A DNA stretch of 64,000 nucleotides from an uncultured Eubacteriales bacterium (GCA_900319835.1 ONPY01000009.1:1-64000), one strand, 5' to 3'. Shown: positions 27,659-35,839, counted from the first letter of the stretch. Numbers and translations are program-made. Notes: generated by a model not told the origin, from the letters alone.

Positions 27659-28435
27659 ATGCAGGGAAAAGTGGAGCTATGCGGGGTCAACACCTCGAAG
27701 CTCCCCGTACTGAAGGCAAACGAGACACGTGCGCTGCTGGAAAAAGCCCGGGCCGGGGACAAGGGCGCCCGGGAGGCGCTCATCTCCGGCAATCTCCGGC
27801 TGGTACTCTCGGTGGTGCAGAAATTCGCCGGCCGGGGCGAGAGCATGGACGATCTCTTTCAGGTGGGGGTCATCGGCCTCATTAAGGCCGTCGACTGTTT
27901 TGACCTGAGCCAGAACGTGCAGTTTTCCACCTATGGCGTTCCCATGATCGCCGGGGAGCTGAGGCGCTTTCTGCGGGACCACAGCGCCATCCGCGTCTCC
28001 CGCTCCATGCGGGACACGGCCTACCGGGTGCTGCAGGCCAAGGAAAAGCTCACCGCCGAAAACGGCCGTGAGCCCAGTGTGGAGCAGATCGCCGCGGCCC
28101 TGAACGTCCCCCGGCAGGAGGTGGTCTTCGCTCTGGAGGCCATCAGCGACCCGGTCTCCCTCTACGATCCCATCTACTCCGACGGCGGCGAGAGCGCCAC
28201 GGTGATGGACCAGATCGGCGACAGCCGCAACACCGATGAGCACTGGCTGGAGCAGATTGCGCTGGAGGAGGCCGTCCGGCGGCTCAGTCCCAGGGAAAAG
28301 CACATCCTGGCCCTGCGCTTTTACGACGGGCGCACCCAGATGGAGGTCGCCCGGGCCGTGGGCATCTCCCAGGCCCAGGTGTCCCGGCTCGAAAAAAACG
28401 CCATCGGCCGGATCAAAAAGGAGCTCAGCAGTTAA
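27659..28435 (+). CDS. sigG: RNA polymerase sporulation sigma factor SigG
   Basis: 258 residues. The N-terminus KVELCGVNTSKLPVLKANE is the SigG signature (KVEICGVDTSKLPVLK in Bacillus). Region 2 shows LRLVLSVVQKFAGRGESMDD and LFQVGVIGLIKAVDCFDLS, region 3 the EPSVEQIAAALNVPRQEV segment, and region 4 QMEVARAVGISQAQVSRLEK. SigG directs late forespore gene expression, so the organism is an endospore former. The usual neighbour spoIIG (sigE) is not upstream here. AAAGGAG (27641-27647) precedes the ATG and lies in a possible hairpin (27627-27653), though the start site may fall inside its 5' arm. Confidence 0.96.
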   Translation: MQGKVELCGVNTSKLPVLKANETRALLEKARAGDKGAREALISGNLRLVLSVVQKFAGRGESMDDLFQVGVIGLIKAVDCFDLSQNVQFSTYGVPMIAGELRRFLRDHSAIRVSRSMRDTAYRVLQAKEKLTAENGREPSVEQIAAALNVPRQEVVFALEAISDPVSLYDPIYSDGGESATVMDQIGDSRNTDEHWLEQIALEEAVRRLSPREKHILALRFYDGRTQMEVARAVGISQAQVSRLEKNAIGRIKKELSS

Positions 28436-28656
28436 AAAAGCACGGCAAAACACATTCCCACGTCATTGCGAACCCACCTGAGGTGTAAGCTCGCGTAAAC
28501 CAAATCGAAGATTTGGACGCTCGCTTAAGTGACCGAAGTCACTGGTGTGGTGTACGCCCTGCGGGTGCAATCCGCATGTTCGAAAGGACGGATTCCCACG
28601 CCAGTGTGCACACTGGCTCGGAATGACAGAGAAGCCTGTGTTTTGCCGTGCTTTTG
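28436..28656. repeat. MITE-like element with 19-bp perfect terminal inverted repeats
   Basis: AAAAGCACGGCAAAACACA (28436-28454) begins immediately after the sigG stop and is repeated inverted at 28638-28656. The inside contains further dyads (AAATCGAAGATTT near 28502-28514, AGTGACCGAAGTCACT near 28529-28544, CCAGTGTGCACACTGG near 28601-28616) and repeat-like ends CATTGCGAACCC...TCGGAATGACA. It lies between convergent genes and would also serve as a two-way terminator. Confidence 0.65.
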
Positions 28657-28668
28657 TATTTGGCTTGT

Positions 28669-30612
28669 TTACGCCGCCTGTGTCTTTCTGGCGCCGAAGT
28701 ACTGGAAGGCGAAGATGCCGCCCACAAGGGCGATGCCGACCGCGTCCGTCAGCACACCGGGCACCATCATCATCAGGCCGCCGGCGCAGATGGCCAGCCG
28801 CATCAGCAGCGGGATGGGCCGGAACAGATGGCCGTTGAGGGCCGCCGCCACACCGAACATGCCGAGGATGGAGGAGATCACGATGCCCACGACCTCGATG
28901 AAGTTGGTGTCCACCAGCACCATGGCCGGACTGTAGGCCATGATGTAGGGCACGATGAAGGCCGCGATGGCGAGCTTGGTGGCGTTGAGCGCCGTCTTCA
29001 TGGGGTTGGACTGTGCGATGGCGGAGCCGGCGTAGGCCGCCAGCGCCACGGGCGGGGTGATGTCCGCCACAATGCCGAAGTAGAACACGAAGAAGTGGGC
29101 GGCCACGGCAGGGATGCCCATCTTGATGAGCACCGGGGCGCAGGTAGTGGCCATAATACAGTAGTTGGCGGTGGTGGGCACGCCCATGCCGAGGATGATG
29201 CAGCAGATCATGGTGAGGAACAGGGCAATAAAGCGCGTCTTGTGGGACACGGCGAGGATCGCGGTAAAGATCTGGTTGGCAAGGCCGGTCATGGTCAGGC
29301 ACCCGGCAATGATGCCGGCCACGCAGCAGGCCACGGCCACGGAGACGCAGCCCCTGCCGCCGGCGGCCAGACAGTCAAAGATCTTGACGGGGGTGAGGCG
29401 GTGCTCCTTGTTGAACATGCTCACCGCGATGGTGACCAGAATGGCGATGCCGGCGGATTTGCCCATGGTGAACATGTTGGTGGACACCAGCCACACCAGG
29501 ACCACCAGCGGCGTCAGCAGATAGATCTGCTTGAGCATGGGGCGCACGGGGGGCAGCTCCGACCGGGGGATGCCGGTGAGCTTGAGCTTCTTGGCCTCCA
29601 GATGCACCGCGAGAAAGATGCCGGTGAAGTACAGCGTCGCCGGGAGAATGGCCCGCAGCACGATCTCCCGGTAGGGCATGCCGAGAAACTCCACCATCAA
29701 GAAGGCCGCGGCGCCCATGATGGGCGGCATGATCTGCCCGCCGGTGGAGGCGGCGGCCTCGACGGCCCCGGCAAACTCCGGCTTGTAGCCGGTTTTTTTC
29801 ATCATCGGGATGGTAACGGAGCCGGTGGTCACGGTGTTGCCCACGGAGGAGCCGGACACCATGCCGCACAGGGCGGAGGAGATGACGGCCACCTTGGCCG
29901 GGCCTCCGGAGGAGGTGCCGGCAATGACGTTTGCCAGCTGGATGAAGAAATCGGAGATGCCCGAGTGCTCCAGAAAGGCGCCGAAGATGATGAAGATGGC
30001 GATGAAGTTGGAGCAGGCGTTGATGGGCGTGCCGAGGATGCCGGTCTTGATGTAAAACAGGCGGCAGATCAGAGTCTGGACGGCGCTGACTCCCTGGCCC
30101 TTCTTCACGCCGTAGTAGTAAAAGGCGTAGGCCATAAACACCCCGGCCACCACCATGATGGGCACGCCGGTGCTGCGGCGGCAGAGCTCAAAGAGGGCGA
30201 TCATGCCGATGATGCCGATCACGACCTGATAGGGCTTGAGAGCCGGCAGGCGCATGATGATGGGATTGGCGTTGAAGCAGAAGTAGAAGAAGGCGCCGCC
30301 GCCGAGCAGCATCAGTACAAAGTCGTACCAGGGCATGTAGTTGACGCGGACGTGGTGCTTGTTGGCGGGATAAGTCAAATACCCCACCACAAGAATACAG
30401 CCGACGAAGCTGGTCAGCCGCACCTCGTCGAGCATGACGGCGAAGAGCGAGCAATACATGGCGTAGAGGGCGAAGGCGGCCAGAACAACATCCACAATGA
30501 GCTTGGGCGTCCCCTCCCAGATGCGGGTGTTGGACTCCCGGTCAAACTTGCGCATCAGCGCATCGGCGTCGTTGAAGGTCTCGGCACTGGCGGCCAGCTT
30601 TTTCTTGAACAT
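28669..30612 (-). CDS. TRAP transporter fused permease (4TM-12TM, TAXI type)
   Basis: 647 residues. The first ~200 residues correspond to the small DctQ-like subunit (four membrane segments) and the rest to the large DctM-like subunit with about twelve helices; motifs such as GMVSGSSVGNTVTTGSVTIP and LGMGVPTTANYCIMA are typical of TAXI-TRAP fused permeases. It imports an organic acid or similar solute with Na+ gradient energy. Partner: the TAXI binding protein encoded 370 bases upstream on the same strand. The large gap in between carries a hairpin and a palindrome chain. Confidence 0.93.
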   Translation of the reverse strand: MFKKKLAASAETFNDADALMRKFDRESNTRIWEGTPKLIVDVVLAAFALYAMYCSLFAVMLDEVRLTSFVGCILVVGYLTYPANKHHVRVNYMPWYDFVLMLLGGGAFFYFCFNANPIIMRLPALKPYQVVIGIIGMIALFELCRRSTGVPIMVVAGVFMAYAFYYYGVKKGQGVSAVQTLICRLFYIKTGILGTPINACSNFIAIFIIFGAFLEHSGISDFFIQLANVIAGTSSGGPAKVAVISSALCGMVSGSSVGNTVTTGSVTIPMMKKTGYKPEFAGAVEAAASTGGQIMPPIMGAAAFLMVEFLGMPYREIVLRAILPATLYFTGIFLAVHLEAKKLKLTGIPRSELPPVRPMLKQIYLLTPLVVLVWLVSTNMFTMGKSAGIAILVTIAVSMFNKEHRLTPVKIFDCLAAGGRGCVSVAVACCVAGIIAGCLTMTGLANQIFTAILAVSHKTRFIALFLTMICCIILGMGVPTTANYCIMATTCAPVLIKMGIPAVAAHFFVFYFGIVADITPPVALAAYAGSAIAQSNPMKTALNATKLAIAAFIVPYIMAYSPAMVLVDTNFIEVVGIVISSILGMFGVAAALNGHLFRPIPLLMRLAICAGGLMMMVPGVLTDAVGIALVGGIFAFQYFGARKTQAA

Positions 30613-30675
30613 AAGAGCAACTCCATTCGGTGAATTTTCCGTCTGCCTTTTTATAAGAACGTCCGGAGGATGTTT

Positions 30676-30885
30676 TTATAATGACTCTCTGATGGCGAAA
30701 CGCCAGAAGGCGTTCCGCCGAGCAGCTTTGCTGCTCCGCACAGCAGAGCAGCTGCTGTGCCAGATACTCATTGCAATGAGCATCGCGCGAATGATTCAAA
30801 AGATCATTCGCTGCCAAACTTGTCGTTTGGCAGCGAAATCAATCGAATTCTCGATTGATTTCGCCATGCGATGATCATTATAGAA
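30676..30885. repeat. Chain of consecutive short hairpins (locus 2)
   Basis: Seven dyads of unrelated sequence follow one another: GGCGAAACGCC/GGCGTTCCGCC (30694-30719), GAGCAGC/GCTGCTC (30720-30736), CACAGCAG/CTGCTGTG (30739-30759), CTCATTG/CAATGAG (30767-30780), GCGAATGAT/ATCATTCGC (30787-30811), CTGCCAAAC/GTTTGGCAG (about 30811-30833) and CGAAATCAATCGA/TCGATTGATTTCG (about 30834-30862). Outer arms TATAATGA + 7 bases + ATGGCGAAA and their inverted copies TTTCGCCAT + 7 bases + TCATTATA enclose the set, like terminal inverted repeats of a non-coding element. Confidence 0.75.
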
Positions 30886-30914
30886 GAGCAGACAGTGGGG
30901 TCAACAATGAGAAT

Positions 30915-30945
30915 CCTTCTCTCCCCGGAAACCGGGGAGAGAAGG
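30915..30945 (-). terminator. Intercistronic hairpin between TRAP binding protein and permease
   Basis: CCTTCTCTCCCCGG, loop of 3, CCGGGGAGAGAAGG: 14 perfect pairs, 38 bases after the binding-protein stop. The following stretch is not T-rich, so it may stabilise the upstream message and weaken rather than stop transcription, giving more binding protein than permease. Confidence 0.6.
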
Positions 30946-30982
30946 TGTTGTGGATTCCGGATCGCTTTGTCGGCTTCCTCGG

Positions 30983-32041
30983 TCAGTCGACAGTGTCAAC
31001 GGTGACGCCGTTCTCGGCAAAGAACTGGGCGGCGCCCTTGGCAAAGGGAACCGCAATGCCGTCGGTGGCAAAGTCAAAGCTCAGCCAGGAGCCCTTTTCG
31101 TGCAGGGCGGTGATTTCGTCCTTGTTGTCGAAGATGGTCTTGACCAGGGTGTAGGCCACATCGTCGGGCGTGTCGGCAGTGCAGACCAGGGTCGCCTTCA
31201 CGGTGATGGTGGTGAAGTCGTCATCCACACCGGTGTACGTGCCGCCGGGGATGGTGATGGAAGCGTACCAGGGGCAATCCGCCAGGAGCTTGGTCATGTG
31301 CTCGTCATCGATGGAAATGAGGCTGACGCTGCCCTTCTTGGACTCGCACAGGTCGGTGATGCTGGGGGTGGGGGCGCCGGCGCAGACAAAGGCCGCGTCG
31401 ATGGTGCCGTTCTTCATGCTGTCGGTGGAAGCGCCGAAGGACTGGTACACCACGTCGAGATCGTCGATGGTCAGGCCGTAGGCCGCCAGAACGTCGATGG
31501 TGTTGAAGTAGGTGCCGCTGCCGACGTCGCCGACACAGACCTTCTTGCCGGCCAGGTCAGCCACGGACTTGATGTCGGGGTTGACAGTGACCAGCTGCAC
31601 GGTCTCGGGGTAGAGCGCGCAGAGGACGCGGAAGTTGGGCAGAGCGCCGGACTCGGCAAAGGAGTTGGTGCCGTTGTAGGCATAGGTCATCACGTCGGAC
31701 TGGACGGTGGCCACATCGTACATGCCAGCTTCCATGCTCACGAGGTTATCCTTGGAGCCGCCGGTGGCGACGACGGTCATCGCGATGTCGGTGTGGTTGC
31801 CGACTACCTGGCCGACCATACCGGTGTACGCGTAATAGGTGCCGGACTCACCGCCGGTGCCGACGGTCAGATCGGCGGAGACAGCGGGCGCGTCCGCCGG
31901 GGCGTCGGCGGGAGCAGCGTCAGCCGCGGGGGCGGCGTCGGCTGCGGGAGCGGCGGGGGCGGCAGGAGCGGAGCTGGAGCCGCAGGCGCACAGCGCGAAT
32001 ACCATGCACAGAGCGAGCAGCAGAGCAAGAATCTTTTTCAT
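30983..32041 (-). CDS. TAXI family TRAP solute-binding lipoprotein
   Basis: 352 residues. Lipoprotein signal MKKILALLLALCMVFALCAC, then a low-complexity Ala/Pro/Asp linker (about residues 24-55) built from repeated ADAAPA units, then the binding domain beginning LTVGTGGESGTYYAYTGMVG, the TAXI hallmark. It binds the solute outside the membrane and passes it to the fused permease. The Ala/Pro linker probably spans the wall. Confidence 0.93.
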   Translation of the reverse strand: MKKILALLLALCMVFALCACGSSSAPAAPAAPAADAAPAADAAPADAPADAPAVSADLTVGTGGESGTYYAYTGMVGQVVGNHTDIAMTVVATGGSKDNLVSMEAGMYDVATVQSDVMTYAYNGTNSFAESGALPNFRVLCALYPETVQLVTVNPDIKSVADLAGKKVCVGDVGSGTYFNTIDVLAAYGLTIDDLDVVYQSFGASTDSMKNGTIDAAFVCAGAPTPSITDLCESKKGSVSLISIDDEHMTKLLADCPWYASITIPGGTYTGVDDDFTTITVKATLVCTADTPDDVAYTLVKTIFDNKDEITALHEKGSWLSFDFATDGIAVPFAKGAAQFFAENGVTVDTVD

Positions 32042-32128
32042 GTTTGTACCCTCCGTTTTGTGAATTTCCTCTTTTTCTATTCGAAAAAAATTTTTGGCGA
32101 AGACTTGTTTTACGCCTGTTGTGGTGTT

Positions 32129-32157
32129 ATACTACAACCAAATGTTGATTTTGGCAA
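32129..32157 (-). promoter_or_regulatory. Promoter of the TAXI-TRAP operon
   Basis: On the minus strand TTGCCA (32152-32157), 17-base spacer, TAGTAT (32129-32134). It lies in the divergent region shared with a LysR gene, where LysR proteins usually bind. The 304-base divergent region otherwise shows no gene. Confidence 0.5.
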
Positions 32158-32345
32158 GCCCCTTTTTTGTTTTTTGCTGTTTTGACAGTTTCTCTCCGCT
32201 TCGCTTTGTAGATTTTATGAAAAAGCGATAAAGAAACTTGTCGAAAATGCCGGTTGGATTGGAGCCCGACAAAAAAGCTGGCGCGCCGTCACTGATTCTT
32301 TTTGATCCGCGGTCGCGGATCCATCACCATCGGAGGCAGACACGC

Positions 32346-33302
32346 ATGGATTTTACTTCTTTGAAAAGCTTTATCGCCGTGGCCGAGGAAAAGAGCTTCT
32401 CCTCCGCGGCCAAGAACCTCTTTATCTCCCAGCAGACGCTCTCCAAGCAGATCGCCAAGCTGGAGGAGGAGCTGGACACCACTCTCTTCATCCGCAGCCG
32501 CCCGTTGGGGCTGACGCCGGACGGGGGCAATCTGCTGCAGGTCGCCCGGGAGATCCTGGCCCTGAAGCAGCAGTTTGAAGAGAGCTCGAGCAAGAGCTTC
32601 AGCGGCACCCACTATATCCACCTGGGCATCGAGCACACCATCGCGCGGGCGATCCTGCCCCATGTGCTGCCCCGCTTTCTCAACGAGCACCCGGACACCT
32701 ATCTGAAGCTGAGCGAGGAGTCCCCGGACGTGATGCAGAAATCCATCTCCTACGACGGGGTGGACCTGGTCATCGGCTCGCTCGGCAGCGTGCCGGAGAA
32801 GTTTGAGGCCGTCCCACTCTGCCGCAAGGAGCACCTGCTGGTGGTGCCCAAGGAGATCATGGCCAGACTCGCCGGGGACAGGCTGGAGGAATTGAAGGAG
32901 AAGTTTGCCGAGAGCGCGGATCTGAGCTTTTTTGAGTCCGCCCCCTTCATCAAGATCCCGCGCCAGTCCTCCGGCGGCCGGGCGCTGAGCGGTTATCTCA
33001 AATACTACGACATCGGCCCCCGCTTCGTCTGTGAGCTGACCAACATCGAAAACGCCTTCCAGCTGGCAAACTCCGGCATCGGCGTGTTCATCTACGCCAA
33101 GGTCTTCTGGGACATGCTCTCCCCGGAGCTGCAGCGGGACTATCTGAAGAACATCTACATCTTCCCCCTGCCCTGCCTGCCGGAGACGGAGGACGTCTGC
33201 GCCTACTACAACCGCGACGCCGGACTGCACGGCATGACGCAGGAGCTGTTTGAGGCCGTCCGCGCCTTCTTTGAGGATTACAAAGCCCGGACAGGGGCAT
33301 AG
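32346..33302 (+). CDS. LysR family transcriptional regulator
   Basis: 318 residues from the ATG at 32346 (MDFTSLKSFIAVAEEKSFSS) with CGGAGG upstream. N-terminal winged HTH (AAKNLFISQQTLSKQIAKLE) and a C-terminal periplasmic-binding-like effector domain (from about residue 90). It is divergent from the TAXI-TRAP genes and likely regulates them in response to their substrate. Normal length, unlike the HTH-only protein beside cdd. Confidence 0.93.
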   Translation: MDFTSLKSFIAVAEEKSFSSAAKNLFISQQTLSKQIAKLEEELDTTLFIRSRPLGLTPDGGNLLQVAREILALKQQFEESSSKSFSGTHYIHLGIEHTIARAILPHVLPRFLNEHPDTYLKLSEESPDVMQKSISYDGVDLVIGSLGSVPEKFEAVPLCRKEHLLVVPKEIMARLAGDRLEELKEKFAESADLSFFESAPFIKIPRQSSGGRALSGYLKYYDIGPRFVCELTNIENAFQLANSGIGVFIYAKVFWDMLSPELQRDYLKNIYIFPLPCLPETEDVCAYYNRDAGLHGMTQELFEAVRAFFEDYKARTGA

Positions 33303-33315
33303 GCTCCCGGAAGCG

Positions 33316-33351
33316 AAAAACCGGCCCGGTGTATTCACCGGGCCGGTTTTT
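33316..33351. terminator. Two-way terminator between LysR and CobW-DUF1980 genes
   Basis: AAAAACCGGCCCGGTG, loop TATT, CACCGGGCCGGTTTTT. Serves convergent genes on both strands. Confidence 0.9.
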
Positions 33352-33369
33352 GCCGATATGTCGAAATGA

Positions 33370-34320
33370 TTAATAGAAAGTGGCGACGGCCTGCTCGGGG
33401 GGATCGCAGGGCTCGTGGCTGATGTACGTCAGCACGGGGCCTTTGCGCCCGTAGGCCGCGGAAAAGCGGAAGTTGATCTTCGCCGTGAGGGTCATCCAGC
33501 CCTCATCCTTGACCGTGTCGGCCTTATCCCACTTGCAGACCAGAGCCGCAAACTGGATGTCCTCCACACAGCAGGTCATGACGTGGCGGCCGATGACAAA
33601 GGTGTTGGCCGGCAGGCGCTTGCGCACCAGGCTCTTGCCCTTGAAGCGGACGGTCTTGCCCTCGTACTTCTTGGGCTCCTCGCTCATGTCGCGGTACCAC
33701 TCGGCATAGTCGTCGTCCCCGATCTCGATGATGGGGGCGTTCAGGTCAAAGGGCAGGGGGTCGGCGATATCGTCATAGACCACATTGCCGTCCGGCGCCT
33801 CATAGGCGATGTCCGCCCGTCTTGAGCAGGCGCGCACCAGCTTGTGGTACTCCATCTTGTCCATGGTGGGCAGGAAGCGGTTGAAGACCACGAGCTCGCA
33901 GCTTTTCAGCTTGTCGTAGACGAGGTTGCGCATGTTGGCGTTGTAGGTCAGGATGGTGCCGGCGTCGGCAAACATGAACTCCTGGTAGACCATCCAGCCG
34001 TCGGGCATGGCGGAATACAGGGCGTCGAGCAGCCACATGCCGTTGTACTCGATGACCACGCGCTCGGCCCTTGTCTCGCGGGCAAAGCGCTCCAGGTTCT
34101 CCTTCGTCAGCTCGCTCTGGTCTTCCAGCACGCGGATCTTGACGGTGTCGGAGGCAAACTGCTCAGGGGCGTATTCCTCTTCGCCCTCCTCGCACACCAG
34201 CAGCAGGGTCTTCTCCCCGTTGCAGAAGCGCTTGTCCTCGAGGGTCTCCTGGATGAACTTGGTCTTGCCGCCCTCCAGGAAGCCGGTGAAGAGGTAGACC
34301 GGCATATCGCGATTAGCCAA
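33370..34320 (-). CDS. CobW-like GTPase domain fused to a DUF1980 (YcgQ)-like domain
   Basis: 316 residues. Start taken at the TTG at 34320, which has AAGGAG 10 bases upstream and overlaps the end of the preceding CobW gene by 8 bases; the first ATG (34305) has no ribosome binding site. Residues ~5-165 resemble the G3E/COG0523 fold: P-loop-like YLFTGFLEGGKTKF, but the CxCC metal motif is missing, EPSG is replaced by EYNG, and the NKxD-like position reads VFNRFLP, so GTP hydrolysis is doubtful. Residues ~195-316 resemble the DUF1980/YcgQ C-terminal domain (TVRFKGKSLVRKRL, FVIGRHVMTCCVEDIQFAAL). YcgQ is encoded with predicted permeases linked to metals. The fusion suggests a metallochaperone or membrane-protein partner of the upstream CobW. 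Confidence 0.8.
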   Translation of the reverse strand: MANRDMPVYLFTGFLEGGKTKFIQETLEDKRFCNGEKTLLLVCEEGEEEYAPEQFASDTVKIRVLEDQSELTKENLERFARETRAERVVIEYNGMWLLDALYSAMPDGWMVYQEFMFADAGTILTYNANMRNLVYDKLKSCELVVFNRFLPTMDKMEYHKLVRACSRRADIAYEAPDGNVVYDDIADPLPFDLNAPIIEIGDDDYAEWYRDMSEEPKKYEGKTVRFKGKSLVRKRLPANTFVIGRHVMTCCVEDIQFAALVCKWDKADTVKDEGWMTLTAKINFRFSAAYGRKGPVLTYISHEPCDPPEQAVATFY

Positions 34321-35437
34321 TGTGGAACAGCTCCTTCAGGGCAGATTCGTTGATGTGGGAACCGATGACGCAGAAGCGGCCGGTGACGGCGGCGGCGCCG
34401 CGGCGCAGGTCGATCTCGCCGGGGACGTAGTCGAAGTAGATCCACTCGCCGTCGCTGGAATCGACAATGCCCTTGGCTCTCAGCACAGTGCCGAACTTGT
34501 CGGCGTCCTCCAGCTGGGAGAGGATACCCCGCAGCTCGTCCTCACTGAACTTCCTCGGGGTCTCCATGCCCCAGCTCGTGAAGATCTCGTCGGCGTGGTG
34601 ATGGTGATGGTGGTGCTCGTGCTCGTCGTCATCGTCCTCGTCGTGATGGTGGTGGCACTCGCACTCCGGGTCGTCGCACTCCTCGCCGTCCTCGTGGTGG
34701 TGATGATGGTGATGGTGCTCGTGCTCATCCTCGTCGTCCTCGTCGTGGTGGTGGTGCTGGCACTCACATTCGGGATCGTCGCACTCGTCCTCATCATGGT
34801 GATGGTGGTGGTGATGCTCGTGCTCCATGGCCTCGAGCTCGGCCTTGAGGCCGTTTTCGTCCATCGCGGCCAGGATCTGCGCGCCGCTCAGCTGCTCCCA
34901 GGGAGTGGTGATGAGACCGGCCTTGTCGTTGAGGGACTTGAGGATCTCGGTGGCCTCCAGGGTCTTCTCAGGCTTGGCGGTATCGGTGCGGCTCATCACG
35001 ATGAGGTCGGCATTGGAGACCTGGTCGTTGAAGAACTCGCCGAAGTTGCGCATGTACATCTTGGCCTTGCCCGCGTCCACCACGGTGACCATGGCGCCGA
35101 TGTGGGCGCCCTCCACGCGTTCGACCGCGGCGGCCACGTCGGACAGCTTGCCGACGCCGGACGGCTCGATCAGGATGCGGTCGGGGGCGTAATCGTTGAT
35201 GACCTGCTTGAGAGCTTTGGTGAAGTCGCCCACCAGGGTGCAACAGATGCAGCCGGAGTTCATCTCGGTGATCTGCACGCCGGCGTCCTGCAGGAAGCCG
35301 CCGTCGATGGCGATCTCGCCGAACTCGTTCTCAATGAGCACCAGCTTCTCGTTCTGGTAGCCCTCCGCAATCAGCTTGCGGATGAGCGTGGTCTTTCCGG
35401 CGCCGAGGAAGCCGGAGAAAATGTCTATTCTCGTCAT
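34313..35437 (-). CDS. COG0523/CobW GTPase with long His-Asp-Cys linker
   Basis: 374 residues from the ATG at 35437 (MTRIDIFSGFLGAGKTTLIR). P-loop GFLGAGKTT, metal-binding SGCICC, EPSG, and VMSRTD in place of NKxD are all present, so this is an active-looking metal-transfer GTPase of the ZNG1/YeiR/YciC group. Residues ~205-295 form a linker with three runs of seven or eight His (within EHEHHHHHHH-type units) and two CDDPECEC motifs, separated by acidic stretches; it would bind many Zn, Ni or Co ions. The C-terminal CobW domain follows (RKFSEDELRGILSQL to DLRRGAAAVTGRFCVIGSH). It overlaps the next gene by 8 bases. Confidence 0.9.
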   Translation of the reverse strand: MTRIDIFSGFLGAGKTTLIRKLIAEGYQNEKLVLIENEFGEIAIDGGFLQDAGVQITEMNSGCICCTLVGDFTKALKQVINDYAPDRILIEPSGVGKLSDVAAAVERVEGAHIGAMVTVVDAGKAKMYMRNFGEFFNDQVSNADLIVMSRTDTAKPEKTLEATEILKSLNDKAGLITTPWEQLSGAQILAAMDENGLKAELEAMEHEHHHHHHHDEDECDDPECECQHHHHDEDDEDEHEHHHHHHHHEDGEECDDPECECHHHHDEDDDDEHEHHHHHHHADEIFTSWGMETPRKFSEDELRGILSQLEDADKFGTVLRAKGIVDSSDGEWIYFDYVPGEIDLRRGAAAVTGRFCVIGSHINESALKELFHIG

Positions 35438-35461
35438 GGTTTTTGTGTCTTCCTTCCATGT

Positions 35462-35632
35462 TTTTTCATCGATTGCGAAACGCAGTTTCACAATCGAGGT
35501 GCTCGCTCTGATCGCATGCGGCGGCGCGTGACACGCCGCATTTGGTCGGAGCGAGGCCTCGCACAGCTCGGCTCAGGGTGTGTTTGAAGCGTACCCGCAG
35601 GGCAAACTGCAAAGCTGCCTCAAACACATTTT
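35462..35632. repeat. Chain of consecutive short hairpins (locus 3)
   Basis: Upstream of the CobW gene: CGATTGCGAAAC/GTTTCACAATCG (35470-35496), GAGG..CTCGCTC/GAGCGAG.CCTC (35496-35560) enclosing ATGCGGCG/CGCCGCAT (35516-35541), and TGTGTTTGA/TCAAACACA (35579-35628) enclosing GCAG/CTGC. As at the other two loci the dyads are adjacent and unrelated in sequence. Confidence 0.65.
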
Positions 35633-35791
35633 GGATTTCCTTCGGGGAAAAAGCCGGGCTGTCTGCAGCTTTCGCTCAGATCGATCGTTTTACCAATCAT
35701 GTATTATATCATGCCTGTCAACCGCCTATCCGGGCCAAAAAGCGGGGAAAATGCGAAGAAGGAAAACTTTAACCGATTGTTCACAAACAAC

Positions 35792-35819
35792 AGGTGGGAC
35801 AGCAAACGCTGTCCCACCT
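35792..35819 (-). terminator. Terminator after the nitroreductase gene
   Basis: AGGTGGGACAGC, loop AAAC, GCTGTCCCACCT: 12 perfect pairs about 20 bases after the stop. The following minus-strand sequence TGTTGTTTG is moderately T-rich. Confidence 0.75.
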
Positions 35820-35839
35820 GCTTCATTTTCTATTCTCCC

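Noticed and set aside
27516..27660. Possible tetrahydrofolate riboswitch before folT
   Set aside because: The promoter lies only ~40 bases before the start and I found none of the conserved THF riboswitch core sequence.
28648..30633. Plus-strand frame of 661 codons across the TRAP permease
   Set aside because: His/Gly/Asp-rich shadow of a membrane protein gene; the minus-strand product is a clear TRAP permease.
34570..34830. CAC/GTG-rich repeat resembling a satellite
   Set aside because: It codes for the His/Asp/Cys linker of the CobW protein; the frame is open throughout.
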